Source of the DNA: Skermanella pratensis
Lineage (GTDB): Bacteria; Pseudomonadota; Alphaproteobacteria; Azospirillales; Azospirillaceae
Assembly (NCBI RefSeq): GCF_008843145.1
Contig: NZ_CP030265.1
Span: 975,001-1,039,000, forward strand
Reading direction: 5' to 3'
DNA: 64,000 nucleotides
Positions within the stretch are counted from its first letter, which is position 1, and each line of letters opens with the position of its first letter. Made by a program: the position numbers and the translations under genes. Positions 32,869 through 41,550 of this stretch are shown one piece after another. The notes beneath the pieces are model-generated. The model was not told where the DNA came from and did not search any database. It saw nothing but the letters and a program-made list of their open reading frames with translations.

Positions 32869-33675
32869 GTGCCGATGTCGTTGCGATCAGTCAATGCCGG
32901 GGTGATCGTCGGTGGTGCCTTGGCCCTGTGTGCCCCGGCGGCATCGGCGGCCGAGAAGGTCAGGCTCGGTTACGCGATCTACGCGGGCGGGTTCGAAGTC
33001 CTGCAGGCGTCGATCCTGCTGGATATCGGGCGCGACGATTACGAAGTCGAGGTCAGCGCCGAAACCCAGGGCCTCATCGGCACCTTCTTTCCCTGGCAGA
33101 ACCTGTCGCGCTCCGTCGGGCTCCTGCGTGACGGGGAGGCGGCACCGCGGTCGCACCGGCAGAGCGGAACCTGGCGGGGACGCGAGCGGGCGGTCAGCCT
33201 GGATTACGATGGCTCAGGCCGCGTCGTCGCGGACGTCCGGCCGCCGGACGACCCGTCCGAGCGCGACCCCGTGCCGCCGGAGATGGTGCCGGGAACCACC
33301 GATCCCCTGTCGGCCGTGCTGTCCGTGGCCACCGGCGTCGCTTCCGGGCGCGGTTGTACCGGGACGGTTCCGGTATTCGACGGCCGCCGCCGCTACGATC
33401 TGAACTTCCGCACGCTTGGAGACCGTCAACTCGCCCCCAACCGCTATTCCGTCTTCAGCGGCCCCGCGGTCCATTGCGAAGTCACCTCGACGGTGCTGGC
33501 CGGCCAATGGAAGCGGGACGGTGCGGTCACCGAGCAGGAGAGGCGGGCGCCCATCTCGCTGATGCTGGCGCCCGTGGTCGAGGGACTGCCGCCGGTCCCG
33601 GTCCGGCTGGAGGGAGAGAGCCGGTTCGGCGATGTCGTCATGCATCTCACCTCGGCCGATGCCGTGCCCCGGTGA
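32869..33675 (+). CDS. Exported DUF3108 family protein
   Basis: A 268-residue protein. The GTG at 32869 lies six bases after GGAGG and gives MPMSLRSVNAG; the ATG at 32875 is the alternative. A signal peptide ends near APAASAAEK. The mature domain fits DUF3108: LGYAIYAGGFEVLQASILLDIG, VSAETQGLIGTFFPW, the DPLSAVLSV segment and FDGRRRYDLNF. DUF3108 proteins are periplasmic or outer-membrane associated and of unknown function. Convergent with cydB (27-base gap). Confidence 0.82.
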   Translation: MPMSLRSVNAGVIVGGALALCAPAASAAEKVRLGYAIYAGGFEVLQASILLDIGRDDYEVEVSAETQGLIGTFFPWQNLSRSVGLLRDGEAAPRSHRQSGTWRGRERAVSLDYDGSGRVVADVRPPDDPSERDPVPPEMVPGTTDPLSAVLSVATGVASGRGCTGTVPVFDGRRRYDLNFRTLGDRQLAPNRYSVFSGPAVHCEVTSTVLAGQWKRDGAVTEQERRAPISLMLAPVVEGLPPVPVRLEGESRFGDVVMHLTSADAVPR

Positions 33676-33702
33676 CTCCCATGTTTCGGCGATAGCCGAG
33701 CC

Positions 33703-34713
33703 TCAGTGATACCCGACGTCCTCGCCGATCTTGCCGCGGAAGACGTAGTAGGAATAGATCGTGTAGACCACGATCGTCGGGATCAGGAAAGCCATGCCGA
33801 CCAGCAGGAACTCCTGGGTCTCGGGCGGCGAGGCCGCATCCCAGATGCTGATGTTGGGCGGGATCACGTTCGGCCACAGGCTGACGGCGAGGCCGGCGAA
33901 GGACAGGATGAACAGGCCCATGGACAGGGCGAACGGCTGTACCTCGTACCGCTTGTTGATCGCTCGCCAATACAGCAGCGCCAGGGCCGCGGTCAGGATC
34001 GGCACCGGCGACAGATAGAGGATGTTGGGCCAGGAGAACCAGCGGTCCGCGATGGTCTGGTTCGCCAGCGGCGTCCAGATGCTGACCAGCGCGATGAACC
34101 CGATCACCGCCAGGAACAGCGGCTTGGACAGCTTGTACGCCCACTCCTGCAGCGATCCCTCCGTCCGCCAGATCAGCCAGGTGCAGCCGAGCAGCGCGTA
34201 TCCCGCCACCAAGGCCGCACCCGTCAGCAGGCTGAAGACCGAGAACCAGTCGAAGTTGCCGCCGGCATAGGCGCGGTTTTCCACGGTGAAGCCCTGGATG
34301 AAGGCACCGAGCGCCATTCCCTGCACCACCGTGGCGACCAGAGATCCGAGATGGAAGCTGCGATCCCACACATAGCGGCTGCTCTTCGCCTTGAACCGGA
34401 ATTCGAACGCCACCCCGCGGAAGATCAGCGCGATCAGCATGAGCGTCAGCGGCAGGTACAGGGCCGGCAGGATCACCGCATAGGCCAGGGGGAACGCCGC
34501 GAACAGGCCGGCGCCGCCCAGGATCAGCCAAGTCTCGTTGAAATCCCAGACCGGGGCCACCGTGTTCATCATGACGTCGCGGTCGACGTCGCGCCCGGCG
34601 AAGGGAAACAGGATGCCCAGGCCCAGGTCGAAGCCGTCCATCAGGACGTACATGATGATCGCGAAGGCGACGATGCCGGTCCAGATCAGGGTAAGGTCCT
34701 GCCACCATTCCAT
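33703..34713 (-). CDS. cydB: Cytochrome bd-type ubiquinol oxidase subunit II
   Basis: Membrane subunit of a bd-type quinol oxidase, 336 residues with about eight helices. It begins MEWWQDLTLIWTGIVAFAIIMYVLMDGFDLGLGIL, the conserved subunit II start, and has GVAFEFRFKA and PPNISIWDAA. It starts 5 bases after cydA, so the pair is an operon. With the CioA-like partner it probably forms a cyanide-insensitive-type oxidase. No cydX-like small ORF follows before the convergent DUF3108 gene, and cydDC are not in this window. Confidence 0.94.
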   Translation of the reverse strand: MEWWQDLTLIWTGIVAFAIIMYVLMDGFDLGLGILFPFAGRDVDRDVMMNTVAPVWDFNETWLILGGAGLFAAFPLAYAVILPALYLPLTLMLIALIFRGVAFEFRFKAKSSRYVWDRSFHLGSLVATVVQGMALGAFIQGFTVENRAYAGGNFDWFSVFSLLTGAALVAGYALLGCTWLIWRTEGSLQEWAYKLSKPLFLAVIGFIALVSIWTPLANQTIADRWFSWPNILYLSPVPILTAALALLYWRAINKRYEVQPFALSMGLFILSFAGLAVSLWPNVIPPNISIWDAASPPETQEFLLVGMAFLIPTIVVYTIYSYYVFRGKIGEDVGYH

Positions 34714-34718
34714 GTCGC

Positions 34719-36125
34719 TTACTCCGCCGGTTCGATGCGTTCGTCAGGCACCGACATCGGCCGCTTCGGGCGTCCGGCTTCCTGGCGTGCCTGATGGGTG
34801 GTTTCGCTATGGTGCGGCTGCGGCCCGAGTTGCAGCAGGCGCAGGATGTAATAGGTGCCGGCCGTGAAGATCAGCGCGTAGGTCACCAGGAACAACCCCA
34901 GGGAGGTCAACGCGGCTCCCGCCGTGAGCGACGGGGTCACGCCGTCGGCGGTCCGCAACAGTCCCTGAACCATCCAGGGCTGCCGTCCGATTTCCGTGGT
35001 GAACCAGCCGGCCAGGATCGCCACGAAGCCGGCCGGGGTCATGGCGACGCAGATCCAGTGGAACCAGGGCGAGTCGTACAGCCGCCGCCGCCAGCTCAGG
35101 AAGACGAAGCCGACCGCCACGAACAGCATCAGGAAGCCGATGCCGACCATGATGCGGAAGGTCCAGAACACGATCGGCACGTAGGGTCGGTCCTCCGGCG
35201 CGAACTGCTTCAGCCCCGGCACCTCGCCTTCCAGCTCGTGCGTCAGGATCAGGCTGGACAGGAAGGGAATGCCGATCTCGTAATGGTTCTTCTCGGCCTC
35301 CATGTCGGGCCAGGCGAACAGGATCAGCGGCGCCCCGGCCCCGCCTTCCCAATGGCCCTCCATCGCGGCGATCTTGGCCGGCTGCACCTCCATCGTCTTC
35401 AGGCCGTGAAGGTCGCCCAGCAGGATCTGCAGCGGCGCCAGGATGGCGATCAGGCCCAGCGACATGCCGAAGCTGATGCGGGTGTATTCCGCGAAGCGGC
35501 CCTTCAGGATGTACCAGGCGCTGATCCCGGCGATCACGAACGAGGTGGTCAGGAAGGCGGCCGTCACCATGTGAGCCAGGCGGTACGGGAAGGACGGGTT
35601 GAACACCACCTCCCACCAGCTCGTCACGAAGAACCGGCCGTCGCGGATCTCGAACCCGGCCGGGGTGTGCAGCCAGCTGTTCGACGACAGGATCCAGAAA
35701 GACGAGATGATGGTGCCGATCGCCACCATGCATGCGGCGAAGAAATGCATGCCGCGCGGCACCTTGCTGCGGCCGAACAGCAGGATGCCCAGGAAGGCCG
35801 CCTCCAGGAAGAAGGCGGTGACGACCTCGTACTGGATCAGCGGACCCATCACGTTGCCGGTGATGTCCGACCAGCGGCTCCAGTTGGTGCCGAACTGGTA
35901 CGACATCACGATGCCCGACACCACGCCCATGCCGAACGAGATCGCGAAGATCTTGGTCCAGAATTCGGACAGCTGGCGGTAAACGTCGCGTCCTGTCTTC
36001 AGCCATAGACCTTCGAGCACCATGATCCAATTGGCGAGACCGATGGTAAAGGCGGGAAAAAGGATATGAAAAGATATCGTGAAAGCAAATTGAATGCGCG
36101 ACAACATCAACGGATCGATGTCCAT
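34719..36125 (-). CDS. cydA: Cytochrome bd-type ubiquinol oxidase subunit I (CioA type)
   Basis: The 468-residue catalytic subunit carrying the haems. ATG at 36125 gives MDIDPLMLSRIQFAFTISFHILFPAFTIGLANW, with the haem-ligand histidine in SFHILFPA. GMGVVSGIVMSYQFGTNW and the HxxTAAFLTTSF region are typical. The Q-loop (between about residues 235 and 310) is short, as in CioA-type oxidases, rather than the long E. coli form. The protein ends with a charged tail. Quinol oxidase with high oxygen affinity and likely low cyanide sensitivity (inference from the subgroup). Confidence 0.93.
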   Translation of the reverse strand: MDIDPLMLSRIQFAFTISFHILFPAFTIGLANWIMVLEGLWLKTGRDVYRQLSEFWTKIFAISFGMGVVSGIVMSYQFGTNWSRWSDITGNVMGPLIQYEVVTAFFLEAAFLGILLFGRSKVPRGMHFFAACMVAIGTIISSFWILSSNSWLHTPAGFEIRDGRFFVTSWWEVVFNPSFPYRLAHMVTAAFLTTSFVIAGISAWYILKGRFAEYTRISFGMSLGLIAILAPLQILLGDLHGLKTMEVQPAKIAAMEGHWEGGAGAPLILFAWPDMEAEKNHYEIGIPFLSSLILTHELEGEVPGLKQFAPEDRPYVPIVFWTFRIMVGIGFLMLFVAVGFVFLSWRRRLYDSPWFHWICVAMTPAGFVAILAGWFTTEIGRQPWMVQGLLRTADGVTPSLTAGAALTSLGLFLVTYALIFTAGTYYILRLLQLGPQPHHSETTHQARQEAGRPKRPMSVPDERIEPAE

Positions 36126-36300
36126 TGTCCGCTCCCGTCCTTGTCCTACATGCTCCGGAACAGGAGTTTTCTGATCCAGGTTCCGGCATGACGAAGTTTG
36201 GAGCTTAGCCGCGCGTTGACCAGTGCGACGACTTGGCATCCCTCGTTCGGAGCATCAATGGGTTCGGGGCCGATATGTTGCCGGGGCGGCGCCTGCGAAA

Positions 36301-36975
36301 TCAGCGATCGGCTAATCCGTCCAGTACGGCGGGAAGCTCCGTGAAATGATCGATGATGGCATCGGCGCCCATCTCGGCCGTGGGGACGTGGGGATATCCG
36401 TAGCTGACCGCGACCACCGGGATGCCGGCTCCCCGGGCCGCGGCGACGTCGTTGTGGTTGTCGCCGACCATGACGGCTGCGCCGTCGGTCACGCCGAGCC
36501 GGTCCATGATCCAGGTGACGTGGCCGCCGTCGGGCTTTCGCACCGGCAGCGTGTCGCCCCCGGCGACCGATCCGAAGAAGCGGCCGAGGTCGAGCTGGAC
36601 CAGGACCTCGCGGGTGACCCGTTCCGGCTTGTTGGTGCAGAGCCCCAGCTTCAGCCCGCGCGCGAGCAGCAGGTCCAGCGTCTCCGGCACGCCGGGAAAG
36701 ATCGAGTCGGCGGAGGCGGGCTGCCGCTCGTAGAATTCCAGGAAGTCGGCATAGATCGCGGGCGCCCTGTCCGGGTCGAGGCTGGTTCCGGTCGCCTCGA
36801 AGACCCGGCGCAGCAGGATGGGGGCGCCGTCGCCGACCATGACGCGGATCTGCTCCACGGTGACATGGGGGCGGTCGTACTTGTCCAGCAGCTTGTTGAC
36901 CGCGGCCGTGATGTCGGTCGCGCTGTCGATCAGGGTGCCGTCCAGGTCGAAGATCACGGCTTGTAGTCGAGGCAT
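36301..36975 (-). CDS. gph: Phosphoglycolate phosphatase (HAD family)
   Basis: Removes phosphate from 2-phosphoglycolate. ATG at 36975 gives a 224-residue protein with the HAD motif I VIFDLDGTLIDS (nucleophile aspartate and acid/base aspartate), motif II LCTNKP, the lysine in RKPDG and motif IV MVGDNHNDVAAARGAG. The cap insertion is of the typical GPH size. A longer frame to 37116 would overlap the divergent glmU start and is rejected. Some HAD phosphatases of this shape act on other small substrates, so the exact substrate is likely but not proven. Confidence 0.88.
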   Translation of the reverse strand: MPRLQAVIFDLDGTLIDSATDITAAVNKLLDKYDRPHVTVEQIRVMVGDGAPILLRRVFEATGTSLDPDRAPAIYADFLEFYERQPASADSIFPGVPETLDLLLARGLKLGLCTNKPERVTREVLVQLDLGRFFGSVAGGDTLPVRKPDGGHVTWIMDRLGVTDGAAVMVGDNHNDVAAARGAGIPVVAVSYGYPHVPTAEMGADAIIDHFTELPAVLDGLADR

Positions 36976-37109
36976 GCGGCGGTTCCCCAGTTTCCTTCGG
37001 TGATGGTCGTTCCCGGCCGGTCGCCTATCGAGGGCTTTGGCGGAAGCCGGAGGTGTGGCACAAGGAGGACCGAACCCCCCGTGAACGCGGATCAGACGAT
37101 AACAGCACC

Positions 37110-38489
37110 ATGACATCGACGCACCATACCCAAACCCGCCGTCCGCTCGCCTGCATCATTCTCGCGGCGGGCAAGGGCACCCGCATGAAGTCGGACCTGC
37201 CCAAAGTGCTGCACAAGGTGGCGGGCCGCTCGATGGTCGGCCACGTGGTCGCCGCGGCGTCGGCCCTGGAGCCCGAACGGATCGTCGTCGTGGTCGGGCC
37301 GGGCATGGAGGACGTCGCGGCCGAGGTGGCGCCCCACGCCACAGTCGTCCAGGAGCGCCAGCTCGGCACCGCCGACGCCGTCATGGCCGCCCGGCCGCTG
37401 GTCGAGGGGTTCGAGGGGGACGTGCTGGTCGTCTACGGCGACACCCCGCTGGTCACGCCCGCGACGCTCTCGCGGATGACCGAGGCGCGTCACGGCGCCT
37501 CCGGCGATCCCGCAGTCGTCGTCCTGGGCATGCGGCCGGACGAGCCGGGCGCTTACGGCCGGCTGATCCAGGGGGCCGACGGCGGCCTGGAGGCGATCGT
37601 CGAGTATCTCGACGCGACGGAGCCGCAGCGGGCGGTGACCCTGTGCAATGCCGGGCTGATGGCGTTCGACGGCCGGCGCCTGTTCGCCCTGCTCGACGCC
37701 ATCGGCAACGACAATGCCAAGGGGGAGTTCTACCTGACCGACGCCGTCGCCGCCGCGCGCGCCGCGGGGCACGCCTGCCGGTTCGTCGAAGCGTCGGCCG
37801 AGGAGGTGGTCGGCGTCAACTCCCGCGCCGAGCTGGCTGCCGTGGAGCGGCTGATGCAGGGCCGCCTGCGGGCGGCCGCCATGGCCGGGGGCGCCACGCT
37901 GGCGGACCCGGAGACGGTCTATTTCAGTCACGACACCCGGCTGGGGCGCGACGTGACGGTCGGGCAGAACGTCGTGTTCGGCCCCGGGGTGGAGGTCGGC
38001 GACCGGGTCGGGATCCGCCCGTTCTGCCACCTGGAGGAGGTTCGCGTGGCGAGCGGTGCCCTGATCGGCCCTTATGCCCGCCTCCGCCCGGGAGCCGACA
38101 TCGGACCGGACGTCCATATCGGCAATTTCGTCGAGATCAAGAACGCCCGCATCGACAAGGGCGCCAAGGTCAACCACCTGACCTATATCGGCGACGCCAG
38201 CGTGGGCGCGAAGGCCAACATCGGGGCTGGCACGATCACCTGCAACTACGACGGTTTCTTCAAGAGCCATACCGAAATCGGCGCCGGAGCCTTCATCGGC
38301 TCCAACTCGGCGCTGGTCGCCCCGGTGACGATCGGGGCCGGCGCCATCGTCGGCGCCGGCAGCGTGATCACCCGCGACGTCCCGGCCGACGCGCTGACGG
38401 TGGAGCGGTCCAAGCAGAGCGTCCATGAAGGCTGGGCGGCGGGCTTCCGCACCCGCAGGGCGGCGGAGAAGGCGGCGAAGTCGAAGTAG
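37110..38489 (+). CDS. glmU: Bifunctional UDP-GlcNAc pyrophosphorylase / glucosamine-1-phosphate acetyltransferase
   Basis: Makes UDP-GlcNAc for peptidoglycan and lipopolysaccharide. The ATG at 37110 gives 459 residues. The N-terminal uridyltransferase has ILAAGKGTRMKSDLPKVLHKVAG, QLGTADAV and VYGDTPLV. The C-terminal half is a left-handed hexapeptide beta-helix with GPYARLRPG, VEIKNARIDKGAKVNHLTYIGDA and NIGAGTITCNYDG. It is divergent from gph. glmS is not next to it here. It supplies the substrate used by murA and wecB, which lie 33 kb away in the window. Confidence 0.96.
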   Translation: MTSTHHTQTRRPLACIILAAGKGTRMKSDLPKVLHKVAGRSMVGHVVAAASALEPERIVVVVGPGMEDVAAEVAPHATVVQERQLGTADAVMAARPLVEGFEGDVLVVYGDTPLVTPATLSRMTEARHGASGDPAVVVLGMRPDEPGAYGRLIQGADGGLEAIVEYLDATEPQRAVTLCNAGLMAFDGRRLFALLDAIGNDNAKGEFYLTDAVAAARAAGHACRFVEASAEEVVGVNSRAELAAVERLMQGRLRAAAMAGGATLADPETVYFSHDTRLGRDVTVGQNVVFGPGVEVGDRVGIRPFCHLEEVRVASGALIGPYARLRPGADIGPDVHIGNFVEIKNARIDKGAKVNHLTYIGDASVGAKANIGAGTITCNYDGFFKSHTEIGAGAFIGSNSALVAPVTIGAGAIVGAGSVITRDVPADALTVERSKQSVHEGWAAGFRTRRAAEKAAKSK

Positions 38490-38563
38490 GGAAGGGCGCG
38501 GGCCCGCGCTGGAATGTGAGCGCCGCGAAGCCTATAGTATCCCCGATGCAACGGGGACGGACC

Positions 38564-38890
38564 ATGGGCTATCTGGCGCTCGACCGGTACAGGAACATCG
38601 AGGCGGACCTGTCGGCCTTCTGCGACCGCTGGAAGGTGGCTGAACTCGCCCTGCTCGACCTTCCCGAGCAGGAGCGATCGGACCCGGACGCCGAGCTGGA
38701 CGTGCTGGTCACCATGCGGCCGGATGCAGAATGGACCTTGTTCGACCGGGTGACGATGCAGGACGAGCTTTCCAGGATTTTCAGTCGCAGGTCGCATTTC
38801 TACAGCTGGACGGGATTGGTCGAGTTCGGCAATCGGGAACGGACGCGGATGTTCCGCGATGCGGCGCACAGCCTCTATGTCGCCCTCTGA
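38564..38890 (+). CDS. MNT-type nucleotidyltransferase with degenerate active site (HepT/MntA-type antitoxin position)
   Basis: A 108-residue protein that aligns by eye with MntA-like minimal nucleotidyltransferases: RNIEADLSAFCDRWKVAELAL, then DPDAELDVLVTMRPDAEWTLFDRVTMQDEL. The family motif GSX10DXD is gone: where FGS is expected the sequence is LLDL, and the DxD position is ELD. In HepT/MntA systems this enzyme AMPylates a HEPN toxin. The gene overlaps the HEPN gene by 14 bases. The start is uncertain; ATG 38564 has GGGGACGG just upstream, and ATG 38546 lies 9 bases after a TATAGT box. It is probably noncatalytic, if functional at all. Confidence 0.72.
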   Translation: MGYLALDRYRNIEADLSAFCDRWKVAELALLDLPEQERSDPDAELDVLVTMRPDAEWTLFDRVTMQDELSRIFSRRSHFYSWTGLVEFGNRERTRMFRDAAHSLYVAL

Positions 38891-39215
38891 CCGTATCGCC
38901 CTGGGTCATATCCGGGATGCCTGCACCTTGATCATGAGCTTCGCCGCCACCGCCGGAGGTCGGGATTTCCTGGAGGACCGCCGGTCGATCTCGGCGATTG
39001 CTTATCAATTGATCATCATCGGAGAGGCGACCAAAAGTTTGTCCAGGGACTTTCGGGATCGGCACGGAGCGGTCAACTGGCGGTCGATCGCCGGGACTCG
39101 CGACGTGCTGGTTCACGACTTCCATAATCTGGACGTGGTGGTTCTATGGCGCACCGCCACACGGCATGTGCCGATACTGGCGCTTGCCGTCTCCGGGATA
39201 CTCGACCCTCTCTGA
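38877..39215 (+). CDS. HEPN-domain protein, HepT/DUF86 family
   Basis: A 112-residue helical protein matching DUF86 HepT-like proteins (FLEDRRSISAIAYQLIIIGEATKSLS, then VNWRSIAGTRDVLVHDFHNLD). HepT toxins carry an RX4HXY motif for RNase activity and the tyrosine is the AMPylation site. Here R75 and H80 are kept but the tyrosine is phenylalanine (RDVLVHDF, F82). ATG 38877 overlaps the MNT stop. Together with the damaged MNT motif this suggests that AMPylation-based control has been lost while the RNase residues remain. Confidence 0.8.
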   Translation: MSPSDRIALGHIRDACTLIMSFAATAGGRDFLEDRRSISAIAYQLIIIGEATKSLSRDFRDRHGAVNWRSIAGTRDVLVHDFHNLDVVVLWRTATRHVPILALAVSGILDPL

Positions 39216-39380
39216 ACCGGATACCGCTACCTTGGGGGCTGGTTGTCGGCAGCCGAAACCGCGATCGAACTTGAATTGACCTCACAGCCCCTTTGAGAGG
39301 TCAACGCCGTATCCGGCTCAACGCGCCGCCCTACATGAACTGATCCATCAAGAAACATCGAAGCACCAAGGAGACCACCG

Positions 39381-40871
39381 ATGAGCGTCATGACTGAAAC
39401 CGCGGCAACGCTCGGCCTCAAGGATGCCGGACTGCTGCGCGGCCAGTGCTATGTCGACGGTCAGTGGATCGATGCCGACAGCGGCAAGACCATCGACGTC
39501 ACCAACCCCTCGAACGGCAGGAAGCTCGGCACCGTTCCCGCCATGGGAACGGCCGAGACGCGGCGCGCGATCGAGGCGGCAAGCCGGGCCTTTCCCGCGT
39601 GGCGCGCCAAGACCGCCAAGGAGCGATCGAAGATCCTGCGCGCCTGGTTCGACCTGATGATGGCGAACCAGGAGGACCTGGCCCGGATCATGACCGCCGA
39701 GCAGGGCAAGCCGATCGCCGAGTCGCGGGGTGAGATCGCCTATGCAGCCTCCTTCATCGAGTGGTTCGCCGAGGAGGCGAAGCGGGTCTACGGCGATACC
39801 ATCCCGCCGCACCTGGCCGGTCGCCGGATCGTGGTGACCAAGGAGCCGATCGGCGTCTGCGCCGCCATCACGCCCTGGAACTTCCCCGCCGCCATGATCA
39901 CCCGCAAGGCCGGCCCCGCGCTGGCGGCGGGCGCTCCGATCGTGATCAAGCCGGCCACGGCCACGCCCTATTCCGCCTTCGCCATGGCCGTCCTGGCCGA
40001 GCGGGCGGGGGTGCCGGCCGGAATCCTGAGCGTCCTGACCGGGTCCGCCAAGGAGATCGGCGGCGAGATGACGGCCAACCCGATCGTGCGCAAGCTGACC
40101 TTCACCGGCTCGACCGAGATCGGCAAGCAGCTGATGTCCCAGTGCGCCGGCACGGTCAAGAATGTGTCGCTGGAGCTGGGCGGCAACGCTCCCTTCATCG
40201 TGTTCGACGACGCCGACCTGGACGAGGCGGTCAAGGGCGCCATCGCGTCCAAGTACCGCAACACCGGGCAGACCTGCGTCTGCGCCAACCGCCTGCTGGT
40301 GCAGAACGGCATCTACGACGCCTTCGCCGCCAAGCTGGCCGAGGCCGTCAAGGCGCTGAAGGTGGCCGATGGGATGACCGAGGGCGCCCAGCAGGGTCCG
40401 CTGATCGACATGGCGGCGATCGAGAAGGTCGAGGACCATATCCGCGACGCGCTGTCCAAGGGCGCCCGGATCGTGGTCGGCGGCGAGCGCCACCCGCTCG
40501 GCGGCACATTCTTCCAGCCGACCGTCCTGGCCGACGTCACCACCGAGATGAAGGTGACCCGGGAAGAGACCTTCGGGCCGGTGGCGCCGCTGTTCCGCTT
40601 CGACACGGAGGAGCAGGCGGTGAAGATGGCGAACGACACCGAGTACGGGTTGGCGGCCTATTTCTACAGCCGCGACGTCGGCCGGATCTGGCGGGTCGCC
40701 GACGGACTGGAATACGGCATCGTCGGCATCAACGAGGGCATCATCTCGACCGAGGTCGCGCCGTTCGGCGGCATGAAGGAGAGCGGAATCGGCAGGGAGG
40801 GCTCCAAGTACGGCATGGAGGAATACCTGGAGATCAAGTATCTCTGCATGGGTGGCATCGAGAAAGCCTGA
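39381..40871 (+). CDS. gabD: NAD(P)-dependent succinate-semialdehyde dehydrogenase
   Basis: A 496-residue aldehyde dehydrogenase that oxidises succinate semialdehyde to succinate. Family motifs are TPWNFPAAMITRKAGPALAAG, the NAD-loop FTGSTEIGKQLM, catalytic glutamate in LELGGNAPFIV and catalytic cysteine in NTGQTCVCANR; the GQTCVCANR context is typical of GabD/SSADH. The C-terminal GGMKESGIGREGSKYG and EIKYLCMGG also fit. ATG at 39381 follows GGAGA. No gabT is adjacent. Closely related aldehyde substrates cannot be excluded. A hairpin follows at 40887. Confidence 0.9.
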   Translation: MSVMTETAATLGLKDAGLLRGQCYVDGQWIDADSGKTIDVTNPSNGRKLGTVPAMGTAETRRAIEAASRAFPAWRAKTAKERSKILRAWFDLMMANQEDLARIMTAEQGKPIAESRGEIAYAASFIEWFAEEAKRVYGDTIPPHLAGRRIVVTKEPIGVCAAITPWNFPAAMITRKAGPALAAGAPIVIKPATATPYSAFAMAVLAERAGVPAGILSVLTGSAKEIGGEMTANPIVRKLTFTGSTEIGKQLMSQCAGTVKNVSLELGGNAPFIVFDDADLDEAVKGAIASKYRNTGQTCVCANRLLVQNGIYDAFAAKLAEAVKALKVADGMTEGAQQGPLIDMAAIEKVEDHIRDALSKGARIVVGGERHPLGGTFFQPTVLADVTTEMKVTREETFGPVAPLFRFDTEEQAVKMANDTEYGLAAYFYSRDVGRIWRVADGLEYGIVGINEGIISTEVAPFGGMKESGIGREGSKYGMEEYLEIKYLCMGGIEKA

Positions 40872-40886
40872 TCCCGGCATCTTCCG

Positions 40887-40913
40887 GGGGCCGCGGAACC
40901 ATTCCGTGGCCCC
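40887..40913 (+). terminator. Terminator-like hairpin after gabD
   Basis: GGGGCCGCGGAA and TTCCGTGGCCCC form a 12-base stem with one G-U pair and a three-base loop, 16 bases after the gabD stop. No T-run follows. Confidence 0.55.
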
Positions 40914-41073
40914 GAAGCGACAGATGGGCGGCGTTCCTGGGTCGGACCGCACGATTTCGCATGACCGGGCACCCCGTTCCGGTCTATTCCAAAAGGTTAG
41001 AACCTGTCGCGGTGAGGCGCATGCACGATCCATGCGCCACCATCGCGGGACGGTCCCAACAAAGGACGCAAAA

Positions 41074-41460
41074 GTGCCGCCGCCTAGACATAATCGCCCC
41101 TCTTTTCGAAGCCAGAACCGTGCCCCCGGCCTTGATGGCGGCAACCCCGAAAGGGTTCGCGGCGACGCCATGACGAAGCACGCGCGCTATCTGGATCTGG
41201 CGCAGGACGCCAAGGCCGCGGGAGACGAGATCACCGCCCAAGGCCACCTGCAATACGCCGAACACTGGTACCGCACCGCCATGGCCGACCGCCGGCCGCC
41301 GGAGCCGGTCGAGGACGTGGCGGGTGACGACGGCCAGCCGATCGATCCGGGTCCCGGCGGGCAAGGGCCGGGCGGGCCGGGCAACATGGACCGCAAGCCG
41401 CGCCGGCGCGGCCAGCGCACCGGCCCCCTGCGCCGCCGCCCGCCGCCTCCGGAGGGTTGA
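41074..41460 (+). CDS. DUF4167 family protein
   Basis: The GTG at 41074 lies about seven bases after AAAGGA and recovers the complete family domain: FRSQNRAPGLDGGNPERVRG then KHARYLDLAQDAKAAGDEITAQ and HLQYAEHWYRTAM. The later ATG at 41170 would cut the domain in half, so the GTG is preferred. The 128-residue product ends in a long Gly/Pro/Arg-rich basic tail. DUF4167 proteins are alphaproteobacterial, basic and of unknown function, possibly RNA-binding (inference from composition). Confidence 0.75.
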   Translation: MPPPRHNRPSFRSQNRAPGLDGGNPERVRGDAMTKHARYLDLAQDAKAAGDEITAQGHLQYAEHWYRTAMADRRPPEPVEDVAGDDGQPIDPGPGGQGPGGPGNMDRKPRRRGQRTGPLRRRPPPPEG

Positions 41461-41550
41461 AGAAGCCCTCGATTCCCCCAACTGGGACCGAAACCGAGCC
41501 CGCAGCGCCTGGCGGGCTCCGTTCGAACCAAGTTGCAGGGATGCCATGCC

